Assembly: GCA_040221375.1 (NCBI GenBank)
Contig: JAVKEP010000019.1
Span: 1-64,000 of the forward strand
Source of the DNA: SHAN690 sp040221375
Lineage (GTDB): Bacteria > Bacteroidota > Bacteroidia > Flavobacteriales_G > Salibacteraceae
DNA length: 64,000 bases
Direction of reading: 5' to 3'
In this document: positions 1 to 8,574 of the stretch, piece after piece
Layout: every line of letters begins with the position of its first letter
How positions within the stretch are numbered: the stretch's first letter is position 1
Program-made: the position numbers and the translations under genes
The notes under the pieces: generated by a model
What the model saw: the letters and a program-made list of their open reading frames with translations, nothing else
Database searches by the model: none
What the model was told of the DNA's origin: nothing

Positions 1-71
1 GATAAAACTAGGTTTTTATTTGATTAAAAGCAAATTTTCATCGACTAAATTGTAAAGGTTAAGTTGTGGCT

Positions 72-116
72 TCTCGATACGATCACGCCTTTGGCGTGAT
101 CACTCGAAGTGACAGT
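72..116. repeat. Palindromic intergenic repeat, copy 1
   Basis: A 45-base unit whose core is a perfect hairpin: GATCACGCC, loop TTT, GGCGTGATC (81-101), flanked by TCTCGATAC on the left and CTCGAAGTGACAG on the right. A near-identical copy lies 71 bases downstream. Units with a TATCGAGA / CACTTCGAG frame around a variable palindrome are, from memory, common between genes in marine flavobacteria, so this is probably a REP-like element. Apart from the two copies I see nothing gene-like in the first 255 bases. Confidence 0.8.
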
Positions 117-142
117 GGTTTGTGAAGCTCGAAGTGTTGGCC

Positions 143-187
143 TCTCAATACGATCACGCCTTTGGCGTGATCATTCGAAGTGACAGC
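143..187. repeat. Palindromic intergenic repeat, copy 2
   Basis: Second copy of the 45-base unit, differing from the first at only three positions. The perfect 9-bp stem GATCACGCC / GGCGTGATC with TTT loop is at 152-172. The same orientation and even spacing suggest duplication of a mobile or recombining REP-like element just upstream of fabG. Confidence 0.8.
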
Positions 188-255
188 TGTGGAATATGTT
201 CAATGGCCTAATGAACAAATTGTCTTTTATTTGAACCTCCAATCAAAACAACGAT

Positions 256-1002
256 ATGAAACTACTTCAAGATAAGGTCTCCATCATCACTGGAGCTACG
301 CGTGGAATTGGCAAAGGCATTGCCGAATTGTTTGCTGATCAAGGATCTCACATCATTTTTACGTACGTGTCTTCGGATGAAAAAGCACGGGCCTTGGAGA
401 ACGAACTTGCTGCAAAAGGGGTGAAGGCAAAAGGGTTCAAGTTTGATGTTGCCGACTACGCTGCGTGCGAAAAGATGGCTGTGGAAGTAGTGGAGGAGTT
501 TGGTAGCATTGATGTGGTGGTGAACAACGCCGGCATCACGCGAGATAACCTACTCATGCGCATGAGCGAAGAGCAATGGGATGAGGTGATCAACACGAAC
601 TTGAAGTCTGTCTTCAACATGACGAAGGCCGTGCAGCGTACCATGCTCAAGCAGCGCAAAGGTTCTATTATAAACATGAGTTCTGTGGTCGGTGTAAAAG
701 GAAATGCAGGCCAGGCAAACTACGCTGCATCGAAAGCGGGGCTCCTAGGATTCACCAAGTCGGTGGCCCTCGAACTCGGATCGCGCAACATCCGCTGTAA
801 TGCCATCGCGCCAGGCTTTATTGAAACTGAAATGACGGGAGCTTTAGATGAAGCTACCGTTCAGGGTTGGAGAGATGCCATCCCACTCAAAAGAGGTGGT
901 ACCACAGAAGATGTGGCCAACCTAGCTCTCTTTCTTGCCAGCGATATGTCGGCCTATATTACGGGTCAAACAATCAACGTTGATGGTGGCATGCTTACCT
1001 GA
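256..1002 (+). CDS. fabG: 3-oxoacyl-[acyl-carrier-protein] reductase FabG
   Basis: NADPH-dependent ketoreductase of the cytosolic type II fatty acid elongation cycle, reducing 3-oxoacyl-ACP to 3-hydroxyacyl-ACP. The 248 residues are the normal FabG length. Visible short-chain dehydrogenase features are the nucleotide-binding GATRGIG at residues 13-19, NNAG at 90-93, the serine pair near 142-143, and catalytic Tyr156 and Lys160 in YAASK. The C-terminus ends in the family's typical TGQTINVDGGM. The ATG lies after a T-rich stretch with a TTTATTTG promoter-like motif (226-233). The next gene starts 27 bases downstream on the same strand. The exact acyl substrate cannot be proven from sequence, but the FabG assignment is strong. 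Confidence 0.95.
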   Translation: MKLLQDKVSIITGATRGIGKGIAELFADQGSHIIFTYVSSDEKARALENELAAKGVKAKGFKFDVADYAACEKMAVEVVEEFGSIDVVVNNAGITRDNLLMRMSEEQWDEVINTNLKSVFNMTKAVQRTMLKQRKGSIINMSSVVGVKGNAGQANYAASKAGLLGFTKSVALELGSRNIRCNAIAPGFIETEMTGALDEATVQGWRDAIPLKRGGTTEDVANLALFLASDMSAYITGQTINVDGGMLT

Positions 1003-1029
1003 TATCTTCGCGCATAGATATCGCGTAGC

Positions 1030-3090
1030 TTGAGTATTGCATTTGAACATACGTTGGCGTGGCTTTGGTTGATTTTACCGGCGGCTACGCTTCTTGTGGC
1101 TTGGCTCTACTTCTTTCGAAATAAGGAGGAAGAATGGTCAAAACGCCTGCGTTATGCCTTGGCCTCGGTCAGGTGGATCGTAGTCGCCGTACTCGCGGCG
1201 CTTTTGCTTTTGCCGAGCATCATTCAACTCATCGAAGACGAAGAGCGCCCAAGGTTGCTCGTCTACACCGATGCCTCTGCATCGATTTCCACTGAAGAAA
1301 AGCCGGAGCTCGCGAGCTTTGTAAAAAAGGTTTACGAGCGTTTGTCGGAAAAATACGACGTTCGGCACCTTCCGTTTGGGGCGGCTCCTGTTCGCAACGG
1401 CGAAGCACCCCAACTCGATTCGTTATACACGGATTTGGGTGCGGTCTTGTTGAGCGCGAACGAAGATTTTTATGGCGAAAACATCGGGGCGGTTGTTCTT
1501 GCTAGCGATGGAATCCAAAACAAAGGGACCGATCCGCGCTACGTGCCGTTAACGAGCGGTGCCAGGGTGTTTACACTGGCCTTGGGAGATACTTCCGTAC
1601 GCGCAGATGTAGAGTTGAATCAGCTGCTCAACAATCGCTTGGCATTCCTCAACAACCAATTCGAAATCAAGGCGCGCATCGTCGCGCGAAAATGCAAGGG
1701 CAAAGCAACCGTGGTTCGCCTCCTCAAAGACGGCTCAGAGCTGGCGCGACAAACACTGTCGATCACCGAGCAGGATTTTGCGAAAGAGGTTCAGTTCTTA
1801 ACCACTGCAACCGACGTGGGACTCAATAAATACGTCGTGGCCATCGACGTGATTGCGGGAGAACAAAACGCAATGAACAATACAGCAGAGGCCTTCATCG
1901 ACGTGCTAGACAACCGCACGACGGTGAAGATACTTGCGCGCGCCCCGCATCCAGACATTGCCTTTTTGAAACGAAGCATTGAAGTAAGCGATCAGTATGA
2001 AGTAGAGGTGGAGATGATCCAGGATTGGGATGGAAGAACGACAACGGCAGATCTTTTCATTTTGCACGGATTGCCCACCGGGCCGAACGATATGAACGTG
2101 GTCAAGCGGATCGTAGTCGACAGAAAACCGGTGTTTGCCATTGTGACCGCCGACGTCAGTTTTCATCATTTCAATGCACTTGAGTTAGGCATTACCCTCG
2201 AGGTGGCTCCGAATAAAGTGGACCAAGTTGGAGGCGTGTTGAATCAAGATTTCAACCTGTTCAACGTTAGCCAAGACAATGAGATTCGACGCTATCCGCC
2301 GCTGTATGCGCCTTTTGGAAACTACCTTCTCAACAGCGATCACCAAGTGCTCCTCTACCAAAAAGTAGGGTCGATCGTTACCGATAAGCCGCTGATGCTC
2401 TTTACCCAGCAAGCGGAGCTGAAAAGTGGAATGTTCTTCGCGGATGGGCTTTGGAAATGGGGACTTTTTGAAGCCAGCATTGGCGAGCAAGGGTGGACCT
2501 CGAAGCTCATTCAAAAAAGCGTACAATTCTTAGCGATCAAGCAAAAGCGCACGCGTCTTGACGTGATTGCGCCCCGTCAGCTGGTAGAGCGGGAAGAAGT
2601 CGTGTTTGAAGCGGAGTACTACAACCCGTCGTACGAATTAAACAACGACCCGGAGGTGGCATTGGTCGTCACTGATGCCGCTGGAAACGCGATCGACTAT
2701 CGATTCCGCACAACATCAAAAGGCTACAGGCTGTCATTGGGTTCCCTTTCTCCGGGTGAATACAGCTGGTCGGCCAGCGTGGTGGTGGATGGCGAGCGGT
2801 TTACTGAGCAAGGCATTTTTACCGTTGCAGAGAACCGATCTGAGTACGTAAACCTAGTAGCGGAGCATGGATTGATGGCGGATCTTGCGAGTCGGAAAGG
2901 AGGCGATGCCTTTGTTCTGAGCCAAAGCGATGCCTTGATCGACCGATTGGAACAATTGGAATCTGCCAAGCCCATTGTGCATACGAGCAAAGATTGGAGC
3001 AGTTTGATCGAATGGAAGTGGTTGTTGTTTACCTTGGTACTCTTGCTGTCGGCGGAATGGTTTGTCAGAAAATACACAGGATATGTTTAG
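1030..3090 (+). CDS. BatA/VWA-like membrane protein with MIDAS motif
   Basis: A 686-residue inner-membrane protein with two N-terminal membrane segments (about 10-28 and 46-63) and one at the extreme C-terminus (about 664-682), placing a large central region outside the cytoplasm. After the second segment comes a von Willebrand A-like fold: LLVYTDASASIS contains the metal-binding DxSxS motif (Asp81, Ser83, Ser85). This layout resembles Bacteroidota proteins with a BatA-like N-terminal double-membrane domain; exact function is unknown. The only plausible start is TTG at 1030, since no in-frame ATG lies near the membrane anchor. It follows fabG by 27 bases and overlaps the next lipoprotein gene by 8 bases, so the block is probably co-transcribed. 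Confidence 0.85.
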   Translation: MSIAFEHTLAWLWLILPAATLLVAWLYFFRNKEEEWSKRLRYALASVRWIVVAVLAALLLLPSIIQLIEDEERPRLLVYTDASASISTEEKPELASFVKKVYERLSEKYDVRHLPFGAAPVRNGEAPQLDSLYTDLGAVLLSANEDFYGENIGAVVLASDGIQNKGTDPRYVPLTSGARVFTLALGDTSVRADVELNQLLNNRLAFLNNQFEIKARIVARKCKGKATVVRLLKDGSELARQTLSITEQDFAKEVQFLTTATDVGLNKYVVAIDVIAGEQNAMNNTAEAFIDVLDNRTTVKILARAPHPDIAFLKRSIEVSDQYEVEVEMIQDWDGRTTTADLFILHGLPTGPNDMNVVKRIVVDRKPVFAIVTADVSFHHFNALELGITLEVAPNKVDQVGGVLNQDFNLFNVSQDNEIRRYPPLYAPFGNYLLNSDHQVLLYQKVGSIVTDKPLMLFTQQAELKSGMFFADGLWKWGLFEASIGEQGWTSKLIQKSVQFLAIKQKRTRLDVIAPRQLVEREEVVFEAEYYNPSYELNNDPEVALVVTDAAGNAIDYRFRTTSKGYRLSLGSLSPGEYSWSASVVVDGERFTEQGIFTVAENRSEYVNLVAEHGLMADLASRKGGDAFVLSQSDALIDRLEQLESAKPIVHTSKDWSSLIEWKWLLFTLVLLLSAEWFVRKYTGYV

Positions 3091-3751
3091 AATCGGACTT
3101 TTCGTGGCGCTTGTGGTCTTGGCATCGTGCAGTACTACACGAGTGATCAAGCCATTGGATAAAGGAGAAAAGCAAATAGGCGCTTCCTTTGGGGGGCCTG
3201 CGATCATTTTTAGCGGCGCTCCCATACCGCTGCCGTTGACATCGATAAGCTATGCTCACGGCTTGGATACGGGACTCACCCTTGCCGGAGGATTGCATAC
3301 AACGGCCTTGCTTTTTGGGAATGCGGAGATCGACCTTTCGCTCGGCATTCGCGTGTTTGAATCCAACAACGAACGATTTGGATTGACGGCGAGTCCTGGC
3401 GTGCACTTATTCTACGGATTCAGAGGCAATGCCTTTCGGGCCTATCCTCAATTGGAGGGGATCGGATGGTGGCAGTACGGTGAGAAAAATCACTTGCTCT
3501 ATGGCGGACTCGGAACTTGGGTAGAACTTGTGCGCGAAAAAGCCCACAGCGAAGTTCAGCAACACGAGTTGATGCCCTATGTGACATTGGGCCATCAATT
3601 TGCCGGCGCCAAATGGAAGTGGCAAGTAGAGGCGCGCTATATTGGATTCAACTACAGTACTGACAACATCGTCGTCGAATACCTAGGGCCTTTTCCTAAT
3701 GGAACCACTGGCCTGTATGTTGGACTCACCCGCAAACTCGGCAAGCAATGA
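3083..3751 (+). CDS. Hypothetical lipoprotein
   Basis: A 222-residue lipoprotein of unknown function. The start is taken at 3083 because it gives a complete lipoprotein signal, MFRIGLFVALVVLASC with lipobox LASC and Cys16; an upstream in-frame ATG at 3062 would put seven polar residues before it. The rest has alternating aromatic and glycine-rich strands (GIGWWQYG, LLYGGLGTW, YVGLTRKLG at the end), suggestive of an outer-membrane beta-barrel or beta-rich protein. The start overlaps the end of the VWA gene and the end overlaps the next gene by ATGA, which implies translational coupling. Confidence 0.75.
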   Translation: MFRIGLFVALVVLASCSTTRVIKPLDKGEKQIGASFGGPAIIFSGAPIPLPLTSISYAHGLDTGLTLAGGLHTTALLFGNAEIDLSLGIRVFESNNERFGLTASPGVHLFYGFRGNAFRAYPQLEGIGWWQYGEKNHLLYGGLGTWVELVREKAHSEVQQHELMPYVTLGHQFAGAKWKWQVEARYIGFNYSTDNIVVEYLGPFPNGTTGLYVGLTRKLGKQ

Positions 3752-4635
3752 GAAGATTAATTACATTGATGGCCATCGCATGCTTGAGCACCAGCTGTTT
3801 GAAGCTCGATTCATTGTTGTACAGCCCCTACACCGATATTGAATCCTACGCACTGGACGATTACGAAGGAAGGCAAGAGATCGAAGTAGGAGCGGAGTAT
3901 GCGATTCCTGAAAGCAAGCAACACCTCTTTACCCTTAGCAGCGACCCCGAAGGGGACGCCAAGGAGATATGGGCGCTTTATATCGGCGACATTTCGAGGA
4001 TTGCAACGGATACAGTCATCCTGTACTTGCATGGAAATACGGGACATCTGGACCTGTATTGGACGCGGATTAAACTCTTGGCGAATGCTGGAGGAAGCAA
4101 TCGCTTTGGCGTTATGGCGATCGATTACAGGGGCTTTGGATTGTCAGAAGGGCCGCCCACGGAAGAGGGATTGTACGAGGATGCGGACGCCGCCATGAAA
4201 TGGTTGAAGGAGAACGGTTTGAGCGACGATCGCTTGGTGGTATACGGCTACAGCCTCGGTTCGGCTCCAGCCACAGAAATAACCGCCAACCCGCGAACGA
4301 TGCGTCCATCAAAGTTGATGCTCGAAGCGCCGTTTGCTTCTGATGAAGTCATGGTGCAGGACGGTAGCGGACTGACGATGCCGGGTGATTATTTTTCAAG
4401 CTTGCAGATCGATAACGCCGATGAGATCAAGAAGGTCAACGTTCCTTTTTTCTGGATCCACGGCACGGCCGATTCGTTTTTAAGCATAGAAACGCACGGA
4501 GAGGTAGTGTACAAGAACTACGAAGGCATTTATTCTGAGGCACATCGTGTAGAAGGCGGAGAGCACAGTGACGTTCCTGCTGTGATGGGTTTAGCGCCGT
4601 ATTTAGACGTAGTACTCGAATTCATTGAACGCTGA
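3748..4635 (+). CDS. Alpha/beta-hydrolase lipoprotein
   Basis: A 295-residue serine hydrolase anchored as a lipoprotein (lipobox LSTSC, Cys17). Alpha/beta-hydrolase features are the oxyanion-loop motif LHGNTGH near 94-100, the nucleophile elbow GYSLGS at 167-172 with Ser169, a likely acid Asp in HGTADSF, and a likely catalytic His in GGEHSD near the C-terminus. It resembles the Bem46/YqkD-type hydrolases; the substrate is not predictable. It begins with ATGA overlap to the preceding lipoprotein gene and ends 5 bases before the Ste24 protease, consistent with an operon. Confidence 0.88.
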   Translation: MRRLITLMAIACLSTSCLKLDSLLYSPYTDIESYALDDYEGRQEIEVGAEYAIPESKQHLFTLSSDPEGDAKEIWALYIGDISRIATDTVILYLHGNTGHLDLYWTRIKLLANAGGSNRFGVMAIDYRGFGLSEGPPTEEGLYEDADAAMKWLKENGLSDDRLVVYGYSLGSAPATEITANPRTMRPSKLMLEAPFASDEVMVQDGSGLTMPGDYFSSLQIDNADEIKKVNVPFFWIHGTADSFLSIETHGEVVYKNYEGIYSEAHRVEGGEHSDVPAVMGLAPYLDVVLEFIER

Positions 4636-4640
4636 TCTCT

Positions 4641-5891
4641 ATGGTTGATGCCATTCTCTATGCCTTGATCGGCATTACCGCAGCTGATTTCTTATTCGAC
4701 AAATGGCTTGACTTTCTCAATGATCAGGCAAAGTCGCCTATCATGCCAAAGGAGGCAGAAGGTATCTACGACGAGGAGCGCTATGCGAAGTGGTTGGCCT
4801 ATGACAAGGCCAATGGTCGCTTGGGAATGGTGAGTTCATCCGTCAGCATCTTGCTGTCATTGGCCCTGTTGATCTTCGGGGTTTTTGGTTGGCTAGATTC
4901 GTTTTTACGGCAATGGACGGAACAACCCGTGGTCATAGGATTGGTTTATTTTGGAGTGCTCGGCTTAGGCTCGAGCATCATCTCCTTGCCATTTAGCGTT
5001 TACGGCACCTTTGTCATTGAAGAGCGGTTTGGTTTTAACAAGACGACCGTGAAGACCTTCGTTCTAGACATGCTTAAAGGATCTGCGTTGGGTCTGTTGA
5101 TTGGAGTGCCGTTGGGTGCATTGATCATTTGGCTCTATTACACCTTGGGCGATTACTTCTGGCTGGCCGCATGGGCGGTGATGAGCGTTTTCAGCATTTT
5201 CATGACCATGTTCGCTGCTACTTGGATCATGCCGATTTTCAACAAGTTCACGCCATTAGAAGATGGGGATTTGAGAACCGCCATTGAAGCTTACTGCAAA
5301 AAGGTAGGGTTTAAGTTAGACCGGCTGTTCGTCATGGATGGATCTAAGCGCAGTGCGAAGTCGAACGCATTTTTCAGCGGGCTGGGGCCCAAGAAAACCA
5401 TCGCGCTGTACGATACCCTGATCGAGCAAATGGAGACCGGAGAGATCGTAGCCGTATTGGCGCACGAAATCGGGCATTACAAAAAACAGCACACGCGGCA
5501 ATCACTCGTGCTTTCAGTGCTTCAGTCTGGACTTATGTTGTTCTTGTTGGGCTTGTTTCTGCGCATGCCCGCATTCTCGATGGCGCTGGGGGCAGCCGAA
5601 GGAAGTTTCCACGTTGGAATCATCGCCTTTGGGATCATCTTTTCACCGATCTCTACGGTAATTGGAATAGCGATGAATGCCTTGAGTCGCAAGAACGAGT
5701 TTGAAGCGGATGCCTATGCGCGAGACACATACGGGGGCCAACCCTTGGCTTCAGGCTTAAAAAAGCTCACCGCCGAAAACCTCGGCAATTTGAAACCGCA
5801 CCCGTACTATGTCTTTGTGCATTATTCACATCCTCCAGTGTTGGAGCGATTGGAGAAATTGCAGTTAAGCTACGTCATTGAATCATCTTAG
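4641..5891 (+). CDS. M48 family metallopeptidase (Ste24/CAAX protease type)
   Basis: A 416-residue integral membrane zinc peptidase of the Ste24/HtpX superfamily. It has several membrane segments (about 65-84, 97-120, 145-165, 172-195, 285-305, 325-345), the zinc motif HEIGH at 275-279, and a second glutamate ligand in the EFEADAYA motif around residue 357. The N-terminal half matches the CAAX prenyl protease 1 subgroup, although bacterial members have no prenylated CAAX substrate and are thought to act in membrane protein quality control. Gene order suggests it is the last gene of the operon beginning at fabG or at the VWA gene. Confidence 0.9.
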   Translation: MVDAILYALIGITAADFLFDKWLDFLNDQAKSPIMPKEAEGIYDEERYAKWLAYDKANGRLGMVSSSVSILLSLALLIFGVFGWLDSFLRQWTEQPVVIGLVYFGVLGLGSSIISLPFSVYGTFVIEERFGFNKTTVKTFVLDMLKGSALGLLIGVPLGALIIWLYYTLGDYFWLAAWAVMSVFSIFMTMFAATWIMPIFNKFTPLEDGDLRTAIEAYCKKVGFKLDRLFVMDGSKRSAKSNAFFSGLGPKKTIALYDTLIEQMETGEIVAVLAHEIGHYKKQHTRQSLVLSVLQSGLMLFLLGLFLRMPAFSMALGAAEGSFHVGIIAFGIIFSPISTVIGIAMNALSRKNEFEADAYARDTYGGQPLASGLKKLTAENLGNLKPHPYYVFVHYSHPPVLERLEKLQLSYVIESS

Positions 5892-5896
5892 ACCTC

Positions 5897-5990
5897 CGCG
5901 CGAAGGATAGCAGCGGCAGCTCTCTCTGCGCCTGGGGCGTGGAGAGACTACAGCGAATAGCCTGGTCACGCCTTTGGCGTGGCGCGCCCA
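5897..5990. repeat. Intergenic repeat mosaic with two hairpins
   Basis: Between the protease gene and rpsA are 400 bases without a gene. The left part contains GCGAAGGATAGCAGCGGCAG followed by an imperfect hairpin CTCTCTGCGCC / GGCGTGGAGAG (about 5923-5946) and CAGCGAATAGCC. It continues into a second palindrome CACGCC-TTT-GGCGTG (5967-5981), then GCGCGCCCACCTTGCATGGGG. From memory, GAAGGATAGCAGCGGCA and GCATGGG-type modules recur between genes in Bacteroidota, so I treat this as a composite intergenic repeat. The remaining 6000-6190 stretch shows nothing recognisable. Confidence 0.6.
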
Positions 5991-6192
5991 CCTTGCATGG
6001 GGCAACAGTTTCTTCAGTCTAAAAAGGACCCTCCAATGCCGTGAGAATTCTATGCTTGGCTATGAGCTCCGAACATCAGTTGATCTACGTATTCGCCCAT
6101 CTTGAACCTTGCATCTTATGACCACCCAGCCTTTGCCCAAATGCGATCAAATAAATTCCTCTAAACCAAGTACCTAAACGCTAAATAAATTC

Positions 6193-6200
6193 TACCTTTG
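6193..6200 (+). promoter_or_regulatory. Promoter -7 box of rpsA
   Basis: TACCTTTG matches the Bacteroidota sigma-A -7 consensus TAnnTTTG. No clear TTG-type -33 box lies at the usual spacing. Transcription would start near 6206 and leave a leader of about 85 bases before the rpsA ATG, long compared with the other genes in this window. Confidence 0.6.
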
Positions 6201-6291
6201 CGCCCCTTTTAAAGCGAGGTTGTCGATGGCCCGCTCATAATAAAATCTCTCATCTGCATCGATTTGGATGGGATACAAAGCGAAATGCCAC

Positions 6292-8487
6292 ATGGCAGAG
6301 AAGAAAGAAGAAGCGGCTGAAAAAGCTGCGACCGCTGCAAAGTCAGCACCAAAAGCAGCAAAGAAACCAGCTGCAAAAAAGACAACTAAGAAGGAAGAAG
6401 CCACAGAAAAAGCTGCTCCTGAAGTGAAGGCTGAGAAAGCTGCTCCGAAAGCTGAAAAAGCCGCTCCAAAAGCTGAAAAAGCTGCCCCCAAAGCAGAAAA
6501 GGCAGCGGAGAAGTCTGAAAAAACAGAAAAGAAACCAACCCGAGCACGCAAGAAGGTAGCCACCAAGAAGGAAGCGTCTGCGGAGGCTGCACCAGAAGAG
6601 GTTGCTGCTGTAGAAGCTACTCCAGAGGAGGCTCCTGTTGCCAAGCAAACTCCAGAAGAGCGTCAGGCCGAATTGGAGAAGCAACGAGCTGAATTTGATT
6701 GGACGAAGCTCAACAAGAAGACCGAAGTGTATTCTGACGACGAGCGTGAGGTGATGGAGAAGGAGTACGATGCTACCCTTACTTCAATTACTGAGCACGA
6801 AGTGCTTGACGGTACGGTTGTTTCCATGACCAAGCGTGAAGTTGTTGTGAACATCGGCTACAAAAGCGAAGGTGTAATTCCAACGACTGAATTCAGACAT
6901 AACCCAGACCTCAAGCCAGGTGATTCGGTTGAGGTGTATGTAGAAAAGACAGAAGATGCGGAAGGCCAATTGGTTCTTTCACATAAGAAGGCGCGTATGA
7001 CGCGTGCATGGGAGCGTGTGAACGACGCCCGTGACAATGACACCATCGTTACTGGACAAGTAAAGTGCCGTACCAAAGGAGGTTTGATCGTAGACGTATT
7101 TGGTCTAGAGGCATTCCTTCCAGGTTCACAGATCGACGTGAAGCCGATCCGCGATTACGATCAGTACGTAGGAAAGAAAATGGAATTCAAGGTGGTGAAG
7201 ATCAACCAAGAATTCAAAAACGTTGTGGTTTCCCACAAGGCACTCATCGAAGCTGAGATTGAACAACAGAAGGTTGAGATCATGCAGAAGCTCGAGAAGG
7301 GTCAGGTATTGGAAGGTACAGTCAAGAACATCACGTCTTACGGCGTATTCGTCGATTTGGGTGGTGTAGACGGACTCATCCACATCACAGACCTCAGCTG
7401 GGGACGCATCAACCACCCAGAAGAAGTGGTGGAATTGGATCAGACGATCAACGTGGTTATCCTCGATTTTGATGACGAGAAGAAGCGCATCGCCTTGGGC
7501 GTGAAGCAGCTTGAGTCTCATCCATGGGATTCGTTGGATACGGAGATGAAGGAAGGAGACCTTATCAAAGGAAAGGTGGTTGTGATAGCTGATTACGGAG
7601 CCTTCGTAGAAGTTGCTGCCGGAGTTGAGGGCTTGATCCACGTTTCTGAAATGAGTTGGTCACAGCACTTGCGTACTGCGGATCAATTCTTCAAGGTAGG
7701 AGATGAGGTTGAAGCTAAGGTGATCGCCATCGATCGTGAAGAGCGCAAGCTTTCACTCAGCACACGTCAACTCACTCCAGATCCATGGGCAGACATCGAA
7801 AAGCGTTATCCTATCGATAGCAAGCATACCGGTCGCGTTACCAATCTTTCAAGCTTTGGCGTATTCGTTGAGCTGGAAGAAGGAATCGACGGATTGGTAC
7901 ACATCTCTGACCTCTCTTGGAGTAAGAAGATCAACCACCCTTCTGAATTCACCAAAGCAGGTGAAGACATGGAAGTAGCCGTATTGGAAATCGATAAGGA
8001 AAACCGTCGATTGAGCCTAGGACACAAGCAACTCGAAGAGAACCCATGGGATGTTTTCGAGACCGTGTTTACGCTCGGTTCGGTCCACCAAGGAACGATC
8101 ACTACGCGCAACGATAAAGGCGGAGTCGTGAACTTGCCGTACGGTGTTGAAGGATTTGCCCCTAGTCGTCACCTTGCAAAAGAGGACGGGTCAAAGGCAG
8201 CTAATGAAGAGATCCTTGATTTTGAAATCATCGAATTCAACAAAGACGCCAAGAAGATCATCGTTTCGCACACCAAAACGTTTGAAGCGGACATGGACAG
8301 CCGTCCAACCAGCGCTCCATCTGGAGGTGATAAGAAGCGTAAGACTGCTGGAAAAGGCAAGTCAGACAACAAGGCGATCAAGAAGATCAACGAGTCACAG
8401 GAGAAAACAACCCTCGGTGACCTTGGAGTTCTTTCTAACTTGAAAGAGGAAATGGAGCAAGCAGAAAAAGACGACAAAAAGAAGTAA
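6292..8487 (+). CDS. rpsA: 30S ribosomal protein S1 with a Lys/Ala/Glu-rich N-terminal extension
   Basis: Ribosomal protein S1, which binds mRNA on the 30S subunit. The start at 6292 (MAEKKEEAAEK) is preferred to an in-frame ATG eight codons upstream because it gives a clean charged N-terminus. Six S1 RNA-binding repeats can be read in order, the third to fifth being most canonical (for example SYGVFVDLGGVDGLIH and SFGVFVELEEGIDGLVH). Before them lie about 130 low-complexity residues with repeats of the APKAEKA type; the C-terminal tail is also Lys-rich. At 731 residues it is longer than E. coli S1 (557), the excess being mainly the N-terminal extension. It is followed by a strong terminator and so is monocistronic. 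Confidence 0.95.
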   Translation: MAEKKEEAAEKAATAAKSAPKAAKKPAAKKTTKKEEATEKAAPEVKAEKAAPKAEKAAPKAEKAAPKAEKAAEKSEKTEKKPTRARKKVATKKEASAEAAPEEVAAVEATPEEAPVAKQTPEERQAELEKQRAEFDWTKLNKKTEVYSDDEREVMEKEYDATLTSITEHEVLDGTVVSMTKREVVVNIGYKSEGVIPTTEFRHNPDLKPGDSVEVYVEKTEDAEGQLVLSHKKARMTRAWERVNDARDNDTIVTGQVKCRTKGGLIVDVFGLEAFLPGSQIDVKPIRDYDQYVGKKMEFKVVKINQEFKNVVVSHKALIEAEIEQQKVEIMQKLEKGQVLEGTVKNITSYGVFVDLGGVDGLIHITDLSWGRINHPEEVVELDQTINVVILDFDDEKKRIALGVKQLESHPWDSLDTEMKEGDLIKGKVVVIADYGAFVEVAAGVEGLIHVSEMSWSQHLRTADQFFKVGDEVEAKVIAIDREERKLSLSTRQLTPDPWADIEKRYPIDSKHTGRVTNLSSFGVFVELEEGIDGLVHISDLSWSKKINHPSEFTKAGEDMEVAVLEIDKENRRLSLGHKQLEENPWDVFETVFTLGSVHQGTITTRNDKGGVVNLPYGVEGFAPSRHLAKEDGSKAANEEILDFEIIEFNKDAKKIIVSHTKTFEADMDSRPTSAPSGGDKKRKTAGKGKSDNKAIKKINESQEKTTLGDLGVLSNLKEEMEQAEKDDKKK

Positions 8488-8510
8488 GCTAGCTCTTCTC
8501 AATACATAAA

Positions 8511-8543
8511 AGATCCCCTTCGGCTTCGAGGGGGATTTTTTTT
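8511..8543 (+). terminator. Rho-independent terminator of rpsA
   Basis: Inverted repeat GATCCCC / GGGGGAT around a TTCGGCTTCGA loop, followed immediately by a run of eight T. It lies 23 bases after the rpsA stop codon. Confidence 0.9.
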
Positions 8544-8557
8544 GCCCTTAAGCCACC

Positions 8558-8565
8558 TATATTTG
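8558..8565 (+). promoter_or_regulatory. Promoter -7 box of pyrR-pyrB
   Basis: TATATTTG, an exact match to TAnnTTTG, lies 9 bases before the pyrR ATG. The predicted transcription start is within a few bases of the ATG, so the mRNA may be leaderless or nearly so. That leaves no room for the PyrR-binding attenuator leader known from Bacillus. Confidence 0.7.
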
Positions 8566-8574
8566 CACCGTCGA

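Noticed and set aside
1..255. Attachment site or origin
   Set aside because: The only structure is two 45-base palindromic repeats of the intergenic type; no DnaA-box cluster and no integrase gene.
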